DNA of 45,500 nt. Origin: Hydrogenophaga sp. Lineage in GTDB: Bacteria > Pseudomonadota > Gammaproteobacteria > Burkholderiales > Burkholderiaceae_C. Below, piece by piece: positions 26,200 to 34,608 of this stretch. Positions within the stretch are counted from its first letter, which is position 1; each line of letters begins with the position of its first letter. The notes under the pieces are model-generated. The model was given only the letters and a program-made list of their open reading frames with translations, did not search any database and had not been told where the DNA came from. Both the position numbers and the translations under genes were made by a program. The DNA lies in contig NZ_JAHCKK010000031.1 of assembly GCF_026125825.1 (NCBI RefSeq), positions 1 to 45,500 of the forward strand, written 5' to 3'.

Positions 26200-27446
26200 G
26201 CTGGCGCGCCGTTGTCCTGGTGGCGGGGGTCGCCGCAAGCGCTTGCGCATCGGCGTTGGAGCCCGACGCCCTGTTCGCCAAGCTGGCGCCCAGCGTCTGG
26301 ACGGTGGTGGCCACCGATGCGCAGGCGCGCAACCAGTCCCAGGGCAGTGCGGTGGTGATCGGGCCGGGTCGCCTGGTCACCAACTGCCATGTGCTGGCGC
26401 GCATGACGCGCTTCCAGGTGGTCAAGAGCAACGTCAGCTTTGGCGGCAGGCTGGAGTTTCCCGACCCGGAACACGATCTCTGCCAGATCCAGGTGGACAA
26501 CTTCCAGGCGCCGGCGGTCGAGCTGGCGCCGCGAGATGCCTTGCGGGTGGGTGCGCGTGTCTATGCCATCGGCACCCCCCAGGGCCTGGAGGCCACGTTG
26601 AGCGACGGCCTGATCTCCGGCCTGCGCCGCGACGACCAGGGTGAACTGCTGTTCATCCAGACCACCGCGCCCATTTCGCCCGGCTCCAGCGGAGGGGGCC
26701 TGTTCGATGCCGAAGGGCGGTTGATCGGCATCACCACGCTGATGCGGCGCGAGGCGCAGAACATCAACCTGGCCGTGCCGGCGCACCGCGTCACCGAGCT
26801 GCCCGGGCGGGGGCGCGAATTGCTGGAGCAGCGTGCCGCCGCCCACACCGCCCGGTTGCCGCCCGCGCCTGTGGCCGGGTCTTCCGCGGCCGTGCCGCCG
26901 ACGTCCCAGCGGCGGGCGGGCGACTGGTTCGACTATGTCGTGACGGACTCGCAGACACAGCTCAAGAGCACGGTCAGCCTGAAGGTGGATCGCGTGGACG
27001 GCAGCCGGGTCGTTTTCAACGGCGGCAGCCGGGTGGAGGACGAAACCGGCCTTGTGCTGGATTCGTCGTCGGCCGCGCTGCTGGAGCTCGATCTGGTGAC
27101 ACCACCGGGCGGCTGGGCGCCGGGCGGGAAGGTGCTCAGCGGGGTGCAGTCCTTCCAGTTCTCGACCACGAAGGGGGGCGGCACCACGACGTTCGACGTC
27201 ACGGCGGTGGCGTCTCCCCCTCAGGCGATCCGCCTGGGCGAGAGCGAATACAACGCGGTGCGCATCGATGTGCGCGGGTGGACCTCCCGCCTGCCGGACC
27301 ACCGCGTCGCGGTCGCGACCATCCGCTACCAGGGAACGGTGTGGTACTCGCCGGACCTGATGCGCGTCGTTCGCTTCACGCTGGAGCGGCTGGGCAGCAC
27401 CAGCCGCCGGGAAACCCTGGAGCTGGTGCGCGCGGGCCGGGGCTGA
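26196..27446 (+). CDS. Secreted trypsin-like serine protease (S1 family)
   Basis: A 416-aa exported protein. The leader (VVLVAGVAASACASALE) is followed by a chymotrypsin-fold domain with triad H65 (LVTNCHVLAR), D94 (EHDLCQIQV) and S165 (SPGSSGGGLFD), as in DegP-type proteases. It has no PDZ domain. After an Ala/Pro linker (about 210-230) there is a C-terminal region of about 185 residues (RAGDWFDYVVTDSQTQLKSTVSLKVDRVDGSRVVFNGG...) that looks beta-rich and has no family I recognise. The leader could be Sec or, through a Cys at 17 (ASAC), lipoprotein. The 4-nt overlap with the DUF2846 lipoprotein suggests they act together in the envelope. Confidence 0.82.
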   Translation: MSWRAVVLVAGVAASACASALEPDALFAKLAPSVWTVVATDAQARNQSQGSAVVIGPGRLVTNCHVLARMTRFQVVKSNVSFGGRLEFPDPEHDLCQIQVDNFQAPAVELAPRDALRVGARVYAIGTPQGLEATLSDGLISGLRRDDQGELLFIQTTAPISPGSSGGGLFDAEGRLIGITTLMRREAQNINLAVPAHRVTELPGRGRELLEQRAAAHTARLPPAPVAGSSAAVPPTSQRRAGDWFDYVVTDSQTQLKSTVSLKVDRVDGSRVVFNGGSRVEDETGLVLDSSSAALLELDLVTPPGGWAPGGKVLSGVQSFQFSTTKGGGTTTFDVTAVASPPQAIRLGESEYNAVRIDVRGWTSRLPDHRVAVATIRYQGTVWYSPDLMRVVRFTLERLGSTSRRETLELVRAGRG

Positions 27447-27457
27447 GCGGCCCTGCT

Positions 27458-28960
27458 TTACTGGAACGCGACTTCCGCGAAGCTGCGCAGCTTGCGGCTG
27501 TGCAGCTGCTCGGTGCCGCCTTCGCGCAGGATGTCGATGGCGCGGATGCCGATGCGCAGGTGCTGGTCCACGCGCTCGCGGTAGAAGTGGTTGGCCATGC
27601 CGGGCAGCTTGATCTCGCCGTGCAGGGGTTTGTCGCTCACGCACAGCAGGGTGCCGTAGGGCACGCGGAAGCGAAAGCCATTGGCGGCGATGGTGGCGGA
27701 CTCCATGTCCAGCGCCACCGCGCGCGATTGCGAGAAGCGGCGCTGGGGCATGTTGTCGGGCAGCAGTTCCCAGTTGCGGTTGTCGGTGCTGGCCACGGTG
27801 CCGGTGCGCATGATGCGCTTGAGCTCCGCAGGGGGCACGCCGGTCACGTCGGCCACGGCGGCTTCGAGCGCGAGCTGGATTTCCGCCAGCGCAGGAATGG
27901 GCACCCACAGCGGGAGTTCTTCGTCCAGCACGTGGTCTTCGCGCACGTAGGCGTGGGCCAGCACGTAGTCGCCCAGCTGCTGGCTGGTGCGCAGGCCGGC
28001 GCAGTGGCCGAGCATGAGCCAGGCGTGCGGGCGCAGCACGGCGATGTGGTCGGTGATGGTCTTGGCGTTGGCCGGGCCCACACCGATGTTGACCATGGTG
28101 ATGCCGCTGCGGTCTTCGCGCAGCAGGTGGTAGCCGGGCATTTGTGGCAGGCGCGGCGGGGCGTGGCCGAGTTCGTCGCCGTCCTCGGCGGCCAGGCCGG
28201 TGCGGCGCATCACCACGTTGCCGGGTTCGACGAAGGCCACGTACTCGCTGTCGGGGTCGGCCATCTCGGCGTGGCCGAGTTTGATGAATTCGTCGATGTA
28301 GAACTGGTAGTTGGTGAACAGCACGAAGTTCTGGAACCACTCGGGCGCGGTGCCGGTGTAGTGGCGCAGGCGCTGCAGCGAGTAGTCCACCCGGGGTGCG
28401 GTGAACAGCGAGAGCGGGTGCGCCTCGCCCGCGCGGGGTTCGTGCGTGCCGTTGGCGATGCCGTCGTCCATGGCAGTGAGGTCGGGCAGGTCGAACACGT
28501 CGCGCATGAGCGCGCGGCGCATCACGTCCATGCTGCCTTCCACGTGGTCGTGTTCGGCGAACGAGAAGTGGATGGGAATGGGCTGCGTGCTGGTGCCCAC
28601 CTCCAGCTCACCGCCGTGGTTGGCCAGCAGCAGTCGGAACTGCTCCAGGTAGTAGTCGCTGTAGAGGTCGGGGCGGGTGAGGGTGGTTTCGTAGCGCCCG
28701 GGGCCGGCCACGAAGCCGTAGCTCAGGTGGCTCGGCGGCTGGTTGACCACGTTCTGGCGCAGCACGCTGTGGGTGTGCAGCCGCACGTAGGGATAGCAGG
28801 CGCGCACATGGGTGTGGCTGAAATCGCCGCCGGCGACGAAGTCGCGCATGGCCTGGCGCAGGAACTCGACGCTGTCGTGGTAGATGCGCTGCACCTGGGC
28901 CAGCGCCTCGGCGGGGTCCTTGAAGACGAGTGGTGCGGTGTAGGCGGGTGTTTTTTGCAT
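27458..28960 (-). CDS. amn: AMP nucleosidase
   Basis: Hydrolyses AMP to adenine and ribose 5-phosphate, adjusting the adenylate pool. It has 500 aa, typical of proteobacterial Amn. The N-terminal regulatory domain includes RLHTHSVLRQNVVNQPPSHLSYGFVAGPGRYETTLTRPDLY; the C-terminal phosphorylase-like domain has MVNIGVGPANAKTITDHIAVLRP, GHCAGLRTSQQLGDYVLAHAYVREDH and the ribose-binding ALDMESATIAANGFRFRVPYG. It is convergent with the protease gene (11-bp gap) and divergent from the DUF4010 gene, whose start lies 61 bp away. Confidence 0.96.
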   Translation of the reverse strand: MQKTPAYTAPLVFKDPAEALAQVQRIYHDSVEFLRQAMRDFVAGGDFSHTHVRACYPYVRLHTHSVLRQNVVNQPPSHLSYGFVAGPGRYETTLTRPDLYSDYYLEQFRLLLANHGGELEVGTSTQPIPIHFSFAEHDHVEGSMDVMRRALMRDVFDLPDLTAMDDGIANGTHEPRAGEAHPLSLFTAPRVDYSLQRLRHYTGTAPEWFQNFVLFTNYQFYIDEFIKLGHAEMADPDSEYVAFVEPGNVVMRRTGLAAEDGDELGHAPPRLPQMPGYHLLREDRSGITMVNIGVGPANAKTITDHIAVLRPHAWLMLGHCAGLRTSQQLGDYVLAHAYVREDHVLDEELPLWVPIPALAEIQLALEAAVADVTGVPPAELKRIMRTGTVASTDNRNWELLPDNMPQRRFSQSRAVALDMESATIAANGFRFRVPYGTLLCVSDKPLHGEIKLPGMANHFYRERVDQHLRIGIRAIDILREGGTEQLHSRKLRSFAEVAFQ

Positions 28961-29021
28961 GCGTTATTGTGGCGCGCCGTTGCCTGGCACCGCAGGAATG
29001 CGGAAACTGAAAGGAAAACCC

Positions 29022-30302
29022 ATGCTGCCCCTCGCCCCGCCCGATTGGACCCACGCCGCCGCCGCCCTGGCCGCCGCGCTGGGCTGCGGGTTGCTGATTG
29101 GTGTCGAGCGCGAGCGCCGCAAGGGTCAGGGCCCCAAGCGGGCGTTCGCCGGCTTGCGCACCTTCGCGCTGGTGTGCGTGAGCGGGGCGGCGGCCGCGCT
29201 GCTGCCGCAGCCCGGGCTGGTGCCGATTGGCGCGGCGTTCGTGGCGGCGCTGGGGGTGGTGGCGTACGCGCGCGACCGCTCCGATGACCCCGGCGTGACC
29301 ACCGAGGTGGCGCTGTTGCTGACCTACGTGATCGGCGTGGTGTGTGTCTGGCAGCTGCCGCTGGCGGCCGCCCTGGCCGCGGGCCTGACGGCGCTGCTGG
29401 CCGCGCGAGAGCGGCTGCACCGTTTCGTGAATGAATGGCTGCGCCCGGCGGAGATCCGCGACGGCATTGCGCTGGCCGCGCTGGTGCTGGTGGCGCTGCC
29501 GCTGATGCCGGACCGGCCTTTGTGGGGGCCGGTGCTCAACCCGGCCACGCTTGTGCAACTGCTGGCGCTGCTGCTGGCGGTGCAGTCGCTGGCCCATCTG
29601 TGCCGGCGGCTGTTGCAGGCGCGGCATGCGGTGGCGTTTTCGGCTTTCGCCTCGGGCTTCGTGTCGAGCACGGCGACCATCGCCACGCTGGGCATGAGCG
29701 CGCGCCAATCGGGTGAAGAGGCGCGCCTGATGGCCGGGGGCGGTTTGCTGTCGTGCGTGGCGACCTTGCTGCAGATGCTGATGGTGGCCGCGGCGGTCCG
29801 TCCGGCCTGGCTCTCCATCTTGTGGTTGCCGACGCTGGGCGCGGCGCTGCTGGCCGTGGTGTGGGGGGCGTGGCTGGTGCGCGGGGCGCCCGTGGCGCTG
29901 GGCAGCACGATGGGCTCGTCACCCCATACCGAGGGGCCGGGGGCGGCGCAAGGCGACCGGATGTTCAGCCTGTGGGGTGCCACGGCCATTGCGGCCTTGC
30001 TGGCCGGCATCCAGGTTCTGGTGCATGCGCTGGACCTCTGGCTGGGCGAGGCCGGCATGCTGGCCGGCACCCTGCTTGCGGCGCTGCTGGACCTGCACTC
30101 GGCGTTGGCGGCGGTCTTCGCCTCCAGCGGGCCGCCTGCGGGCGGCGTGCCCTGGGCGGTGATGCTGGCGCTGGGGGTGCACGCCTTGAGCAAGAGCGTC
30201 ACCGCCGCCTTGAGCGGCGGGGTTCGCTACGCCACGTGGCTGGTGCCCGGGTTGCTGGCGCACACCGCCGTGTGCATGGCGCTGCTGGTCGCGCTGCGCT
30301 GA
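29022..30302 (+). CDS. DUF4010/MgtC-SapB family membrane protein
   Basis: A 426-aa inner-membrane protein. The N-terminal domain is MgtC/SapB-like (AAALGCGLLIGVERERRKGQGPKRAFAGLRTFALVCVSGAAAALL), with the usual GxxxGxERE pattern; the C-terminal half is the DUF4010 membrane domain (AFASGFVSSTATIATLGMSARQSGEEARLMAGGGLLSCVATLLQMLMV). About 11-12 hydrophobic segments. Function is not established; MgtC relatives influence Mg2+ and ATP synthase in virulence. The ATG at 29022, preceded by AAAGGAAAA, is chosen over an upstream in-frame ATG at 28959 that lies at the amn start. Confidence 0.85.
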   Translation: MLPLAPPDWTHAAAALAAALGCGLLIGVERERRKGQGPKRAFAGLRTFALVCVSGAAAALLPQPGLVPIGAAFVAALGVVAYARDRSDDPGVTTEVALLLTYVIGVVCVWQLPLAAALAAGLTALLAARERLHRFVNEWLRPAEIRDGIALAALVLVALPLMPDRPLWGPVLNPATLVQLLALLLAVQSLAHLCRRLLQARHAVAFSAFASGFVSSTATIATLGMSARQSGEEARLMAGGGLLSCVATLLQMLMVAAAVRPAWLSILWLPTLGAALLAVVWGAWLVRGAPVALGSTMGSSPHTEGPGAAQGDRMFSLWGATAIAALLAGIQVLVHALDLWLGEAGMLAGTLLAALLDLHSALAAVFASSGPPAGGVPWAVMLALGVHALSKSVTAALSGGVRYATWLVPGLLAHTAVCMALLVALR

Positions 30303-30308
30303 GCCCGC

Positions 30309-31715
30309 TCAGGCTGGTTTGACCGGTTCGCGCATGGTCACGAACTCTTCCGCCGCCGTGGGGTGGATGCCGATGGTGCTGTCGAACACCGCCTTGGTCG
30401 CGCCGGCCTTGAGCGCCACCGCGAAGCCCTGCACGATCTCGCCCGCCTCGGCGCCCACCATGTGCAGACCCACCACGCGGTCGCTCTTCGTGTCCACCAC
30501 CAGCTTCATCAGCGTGCGCTCGGTGCTGCCCGAGAGCGTGTGCTTGAGCGCCTTGAACTCGCTGCGGAAGATGGTCACCTCGCCATGCTGCTTGCGCGCA
30601 TCGGCCTCGCTCAGGCCCACGGTGCCGATGCTGGGGTGGGTGAAGACGGCGGTGGGAATGAAGTCGTAGGCCATGCTGCGCGGCGGCTTGCCGGCGGCCG
30701 GTCCGAAGAGCTGGTCCACCACCACCATGGCCTCACCCAGGGCCACGGGCGTGAGCTGGATGCGGTTGGTGACGTCGCCGACGGCCAAGATGGAGGGCAC
30801 GCTGGTCCGGTAGTGCTCGTCGACGATCACCTCGCCGTTCTTGCCCTGGGCCACGCCCACCGCCTCCAGGCCCAGTCCGCCCACCGTGGGCACGCGGCCG
30901 GTGGCGTACAGCACGGCATCGGCCATCACCTCGCCGCCGCCCTTGAGCGCCACCCGCAGGCCGTCGTCGGTCTTGGCGATGGTGGCCACGTCGGCGCCGA
31001 GCCGCAGGTCCACGCCGGCCTTGGTCATCTCGTTGGCGACGAAGTGGCGGATCTCGTCGTCGAAGCCGCGCAGGATCTGCTCGCCCCGGTACAGCTGCGT
31101 CACTTTCGAACCCAGGCCGTTGAAGATGGATGCGAACTCGCTGGCGATGTAGCCGCCGCCCACGATGAGCAGGCGCTGGGGGAAGGGCTCGAGGTCGAAG
31201 ATGGCGTTGGAGTCGATGACGTGCTCGCGGCCCTCGATCTCGGGCACGCTGGGCCGCCCGCCGGTGGCGATGAGGATGTGTTTCGCCGTGAAGCGCTTCT
31301 CGCCGGCCTCGCCGTTGGGCTTGAGTGCCACGGCCTGCGGGCCGTCGATGCGCGCGAAGGCGTCGAACACGGTCACGCCCGAGCCGGTCAGCAGGTTGCC
31401 GTAGATGCCATTGAGCCGGCTGATCTCCCTGGCGCGCCGGGCCTTGAGCGTGGCCCAGTTGAAACGGGGTTGTTCTTCCAGCTCCCAGCCAAAGCCGTGC
31501 GACTCCTCGAAAGCCTCCCCGTAATGCGCCGCGTAGCTGTAGAGCTTCTTCGGGATGCAGCCCACGTTCACGCAGGTGCCGCCCAGGCCGTCGGTGCCCA
31601 GCATTTCGGCCAGCGCCACGCGCGCGCCGCGCTGCGCGGCCATGCGGGCGGCGCGCACGCCGCCGCTGCCGCCGCCGATCACGAAAAGGTCAAAGTCGAA
31701 AGTGGATGTGCTCAT
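30309..31715 (-). CDS. gor: Glutathione-disulfide reductase
   Basis: Flavoprotein that regenerates reduced glutathione with NADPH. It has 468 aa. FAD site VIGGGSGGVRAARMAAQRGA; redox disulfide GGTCVNVGCIPKKL (C48/C53); NADP-binding LLIVGGGYIASEFASIFNGLG; second FAD motif SILAVGDVTNRIQLTPVA; C-terminal catalytic His in GIHPTAAEEFVTMR. The ATG at 31715 overlaps the stop of the upstream LysR gene by 4 nt, so regulator and reductase are translated from one message. Its 3' end is 6 bp from the end of the convergent DUF4010 gene. Confidence 0.96.
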   Translation of the reverse strand: MSTSTFDFDLFVIGGGSGGVRAARMAAQRGARVALAEMLGTDGLGGTCVNVGCIPKKLYSYAAHYGEAFEESHGFGWELEEQPRFNWATLKARRAREISRLNGIYGNLLTGSGVTVFDAFARIDGPQAVALKPNGEAGEKRFTAKHILIATGGRPSVPEIEGREHVIDSNAIFDLEPFPQRLLIVGGGYIASEFASIFNGLGSKVTQLYRGEQILRGFDDEIRHFVANEMTKAGVDLRLGADVATIAKTDDGLRVALKGGGEVMADAVLYATGRVPTVGGLGLEAVGVAQGKNGEVIVDEHYRTSVPSILAVGDVTNRIQLTPVALGEAMVVVDQLFGPAAGKPPRSMAYDFIPTAVFTHPSIGTVGLSEADARKQHGEVTIFRSEFKALKHTLSGSTERTLMKLVVDTKSDRVVGLHMVGAEAGEIVQGFAVALKAGATKAVFDSTIGIHPTAAEEFVTMREPVKPA

Positions 31716-32617
31716 GGTGCGTGTTGTCCGGGCTCGAAGCCCTTGAGTTCCTGGCGAATGAAATCGATGAAAGCGCGCGTGCGCGCGGGCAGCAGGCGGG
31801 CGTGGGGATACACGACGTGGATCGGGCGCGGCGCGTCCACAAAATCGTCCAGCACGGTCTGCAGCGCGCCCGATTGCAGCAGCGGGGCCACCTGGTACGA
31901 GAGGAACTGGCCGAAACCCGCGCCGTCCGCGCAGGCCTGCACCGCCGGGGCAATGTGATTGAACTCCAGGTTGCCACCGACGGTGAGTTTGAAGGTCTTG
32001 TGGCCGTCCTGGAAGCGCCCCCAGTGGGGCGCGTGCCCCACCAGCCGCACGCAGTTGGCCTTGAGCAGGTCGTTGGGGTGCCGTGGCAGGCCGTGTTCTC
32101 GCAGGAAGGCCGGGCTGGCCACGATCACGCGGCGGATCTCGCCCAGCGGCAGCGCGACCAGGCTGGAGTCTTCCAGGTGCGCGATGCGGATGCCCACGTC
32201 GACACCTTCTTCCAGCAGGTTCACCACCCGGTCCATGAGCATCACGCGGCAGTGCACCTGGGGGTGGCGCTGCACGAAGCGCGTGACGACGGGGGCCACG
32301 TGCATCTGGCCGAACAGCACCGGGGCGGTGATGGTGAGCTGGCCGGCGGGTTCGCCCGCATCGTTCTTGAGCGCGGCCTCGGCGTCGTCCACCGCCGCCA
32401 GCAACTGGCGGCAGCTCTCGAGGTGGCGCCGGCCCTCCTCGGTGAGCGAGATGCGGCGCGTGGTGCGGTTGAACAGGCGCACACCCAGGTCGGCCTCGTA
32501 GGCGGCGAGCGAGCGCACCACGGCCGGCAGCGAGGTGCCCAGCGCCCAGGCCGCCGCCGTGAGACTGCCGGCGTCGGCGATCTGCACGAAGGTGGTCATG
32601 GCGCGGAACTTGTCCAT
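31712..32617 (-). CDS. LysR-family transcriptional regulator
   Basis: A 301-aa LysR regulator: N-terminal helix-turn-helix (FRAMTTFVQIADAGSLTAAAWALGTSLPAVVRSLAAYEADLGVRLFNRTTRRISLTEEG) and a C-terminal effector domain that starts at GQLTITAPVLFGQMHVAPVVTRF, of the CrgA/DsdC subgroup. It is divergent from the FMN-binding protein gene (102-bp shared region, where its operator is expected) and coupled to gor downstream. The effector is unknown. It is not a PhcA-type protein by its N-terminal sequence. Confidence 0.92.
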   Translation of the reverse strand: MDKFRAMTTFVQIADAGSLTAAAWALGTSLPAVVRSLAAYEADLGVRLFNRTTRRISLTEEGRRHLESCRQLLAAVDDAEAALKNDAGEPAGQLTITAPVLFGQMHVAPVVTRFVQRHPQVHCRVMLMDRVVNLLEEGVDVGIRIAHLEDSSLVALPLGEIRRVIVASPAFLREHGLPRHPNDLLKANCVRLVGHAPHWGRFQDGHKTFKLTVGGNLEFNHIAPAVQACADGAGFGQFLSYQVAPLLQSGALQTVLDDFVDAPRPIHVVYPHARLLPARTRAFIDFIRQELKGFEPGQHAP

Positions 32618-32719
32618 GCGGCATTAAACCGATTTATGGAGCAGTCTTGTGCGTGCAGGGGTATTTGTGAATGTGGTTGCAAGAAAGAAGATGGCGTCTT
32701 TCCTCTTCAGGAGCGACCC

Positions 32720-33598
32720 ATGACCCCTTCCTTCCATGCGGGCGAGCAGGCGATGCAGGTGCGTGCCGGTGTGCAGGCGCAGATGGCGCAGATCGGCCCG
32801 CGCGTGTTGCGCGACCACATGCCCGACCAGCACCGCGAGTTCTTTGCCCTGCTCCCCTTCTTGCTGGTGGGCAGCGTGGACGCGCAGGGCCAGCCCTGGG
32901 CCAGCGTGCTGGCGGGCGCCCCAGGTTTCCTGCAATCGCCCGATGCCAGGCACCTGCACATCCGCGCCCGGCCCCTGCCGCACGACCCGCTGAATGCGAC
33001 GCTGCGCGAGGGCGCGCCGCTGGGCCTGCTGGGCATCGAGCCGCACACGCGCCGGCGCAACCGCATGAACGGCACCGCATCGCTGCAGGGCGATGGTTTC
33101 ACGGTGGAGGTGGGCCAGAGCTTTGGCAATTGCCCGAAGTACATTCAGCCGCGCGAAGCGGCGTGGGTGCCGCAGGCGCCGGCGGGGCGGCTCGCTTTCG
33201 AGGGGCCTGGCCTGGACGAGGATGCGCGCGCCATGGTCCGCGCCGCCGACACCTTCTTCATTGCCACCGCCCATCCCCAGGCCGTCGCGGGGGGTGAGCG
33301 CAGCCATGGGGTGGACGTGTCGCACCGGGGCGGCCCGCCGGGGTTCGTGAAGGTCGATGGCGAGGTGCTGACCGTGCCCGACTACATGGGCAACCACTTC
33401 TTCAACACGCTGGGCAACATCGCCCTGCACCCCAAGGCCGGTCTGCTGTTCGTGGACTTCGACCGGGGCGACCTGCTGTACCTCGCGGTGCAGGCCCAGG
33501 TGGTGTGGGACGGCAGCGTGCGCCTGCTGCGCATGCAGGTGACCCACGCGCGGCGGGTGCAGGGCGCCCTGCCGCTGCGCTGGGCAACCCCCGGGTGA
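32720..33598 (+). CDS. Pyridoxamine 5'-phosphate oxidase-family FMN-binding protein
   Basis: A 292-aa cytoplasmic protein with the split-barrel flavin fold: FFALLPFLLVGSVDAQGQPWASVLAGAPGFLQSPDARHLHIRARP and a second barrel half FIATAHPQ... HGVDVSHRGGPPGFVKVDGEVLTVPDYMGNHFFNTLGNIALHPKAGLLFVDF. The family includes enzymes that bind FMN or F420 and flavin-nucleotide proteins fused to ferredoxin reductases; here it is stand-alone. The CAGGAG site (32708-32713) selects the ATG at 32720. Divergent from the LysR gene, it is the expected regulatory target of that protein. Reaction unknown. Confidence 0.8.
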   Translation: MTPSFHAGEQAMQVRAGVQAQMAQIGPRVLRDHMPDQHREFFALLPFLLVGSVDAQGQPWASVLAGAPGFLQSPDARHLHIRARPLPHDPLNATLREGAPLGLLGIEPHTRRRNRMNGTASLQGDGFTVEVGQSFGNCPKYIQPREAAWVPQAPAGRLAFEGPGLDEDARAMVRAADTFFIATAHPQAVAGGERSHGVDVSHRGGPPGFVKVDGEVLTVPDYMGNHFFNTLGNIALHPKAGLLFVDFDRGDLLYLAVQAQVVWDGSVRLLRMQVTHARRVQGALPLRWATPG

Positions 33599-33601
33599 TG
33601 C

Positions 33602-34453
33602 TCAGTAGGTGTAGACGCCGCGACCGGTCTTGCGGCCCAGGTAGCCGGCGGCCACCATTTCCTTGAGCAGCGGCGCAGGGCGGTACTTGCTGTCGTTGAA
33701 TTCGGCCATGTAGACGTTCATCACGGCCAGGCACACGTCCAGGCCGATCATGTCGGCCAGGGCCAGCGGGCCGATGGGCTGGTTGGTGCCGAGCTTCATG
33801 CCGGCGTCGATGTCTTCGGCCGTCGCGATGCCTTCGGCCAGCACGAAGAAGGCCTCGTTGATCATGGGCACGAGAATGCGGTTGACGACGAAGCCCGGTG
33901 CGTTCTTCACCGTGATGGGCGACTTGCCCAGGGCCTCGGCCAGCGCCTTCACCGCGTCGTGCGTGGCGTCGCTGGTCTGCAGGCCGCGGATGATCTCCAC
34001 CAGCGCCATCATGGGCACGGGGTTGAAGAAATGCATGCCGATGAAGCGGTCGGGCCGCTGGGTGGCGGCGGCCAGCTTGGTGATGCTGATGGAGCTGGTG
34101 TTGGTGGCCACGATCACCTCGGGCGCGAGCAGGCCGTCGAGCTGCTGCAGGATCTTGATCTTCAGGCCTTCGTTCTCGGTGGCGGCTTCGATCACGAGCT
34201 GCGCGCCCTTGAGGTCTTCGTAGTTCGTCGAGCCCTTGATCAGGGCGAGCGCCTGGTCTTTGTCCGCGGCGGTGATCTTCTCTTTCTTGATCAGCCGGTC
34301 CAGGCTGCCCGCGACCGTGGCCAGGCCCTTGTCGACCGCGGCCTGAGCGATGTCGACCATCACCACTCGGATGCCGCGCGTGGCGCAGGCCTGTGCAATG
34401 CCGTTGCCCATGGTGCCCGAGCCGATGATGCCGACGGTGTTGATGCTGTTCAT
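33602..34453 (-). CDS. 3-hydroxybutyryl-CoA dehydrogenase
   Basis: NAD(P)-dependent oxidation of 3-hydroxyacyl-CoA, in fatty acid, butyrate/PHB or phenylacetate degradation. It has 283 aa. Rossmann motif GIIGSGTMGNGIAQ (about 9-21), VIEAATENEGLK, catalytic H141 in GMHFFNPVPMMALVEII, and the C-terminal domain NAPGFVVNRILVPMINEAFFVLAEG... LGRKTGRGVYTY. ATG 34453 lies 9 nt after AGGAG; a TTG 21 nt upstream would place that site inside the gene. It is convergent with the FMN-protein gene (3-bp gap). Paralogues PaaH and Hbd cannot be told apart without pathway context. Confidence 0.93.
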   Translation of the reverse strand: MNSINTVGIIGSGTMGNGIAQACATRGIRVVMVDIAQAAVDKGLATVAGSLDRLIKKEKITAADKDQALALIKGSTNYEDLKGAQLVIEAATENEGLKIKILQQLDGLLAPEVIVATNTSSISITKLAAATQRPDRFIGMHFFNPVPMMALVEIIRGLQTSDATHDAVKALAEALGKSPITVKNAPGFVVNRILVPMINEAFFVLAEGIATAEDIDAGMKLGTNQPIGPLALADMIGLDVCLAVMNVYMAEFNDSKYRPAPLLKEMVAAGYLGRKTGRGVYTY

Positions 34454-34608
34454 GAAGACGCTGCTCCTGTTCAAAAATCCGTGAAAACCCGGCGTCGCCG
34501 GCGTGTCTTTCCTAGGCGGTGCTGCCTAACCGGGCGCGAGGCCCTGTGCTACCTTGACCGTTGATTGTCGCGCACGCCTTGCACAGCGCTGACCACCCCG
34601 GAGACACC

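Noticed and set aside
31712-32617. LysR gene as a possible PhcA for the phc-like cluster
   Set aside because: It is 21 kb away, coupled to gor, and its N-terminal sequence does not resemble PhcA.
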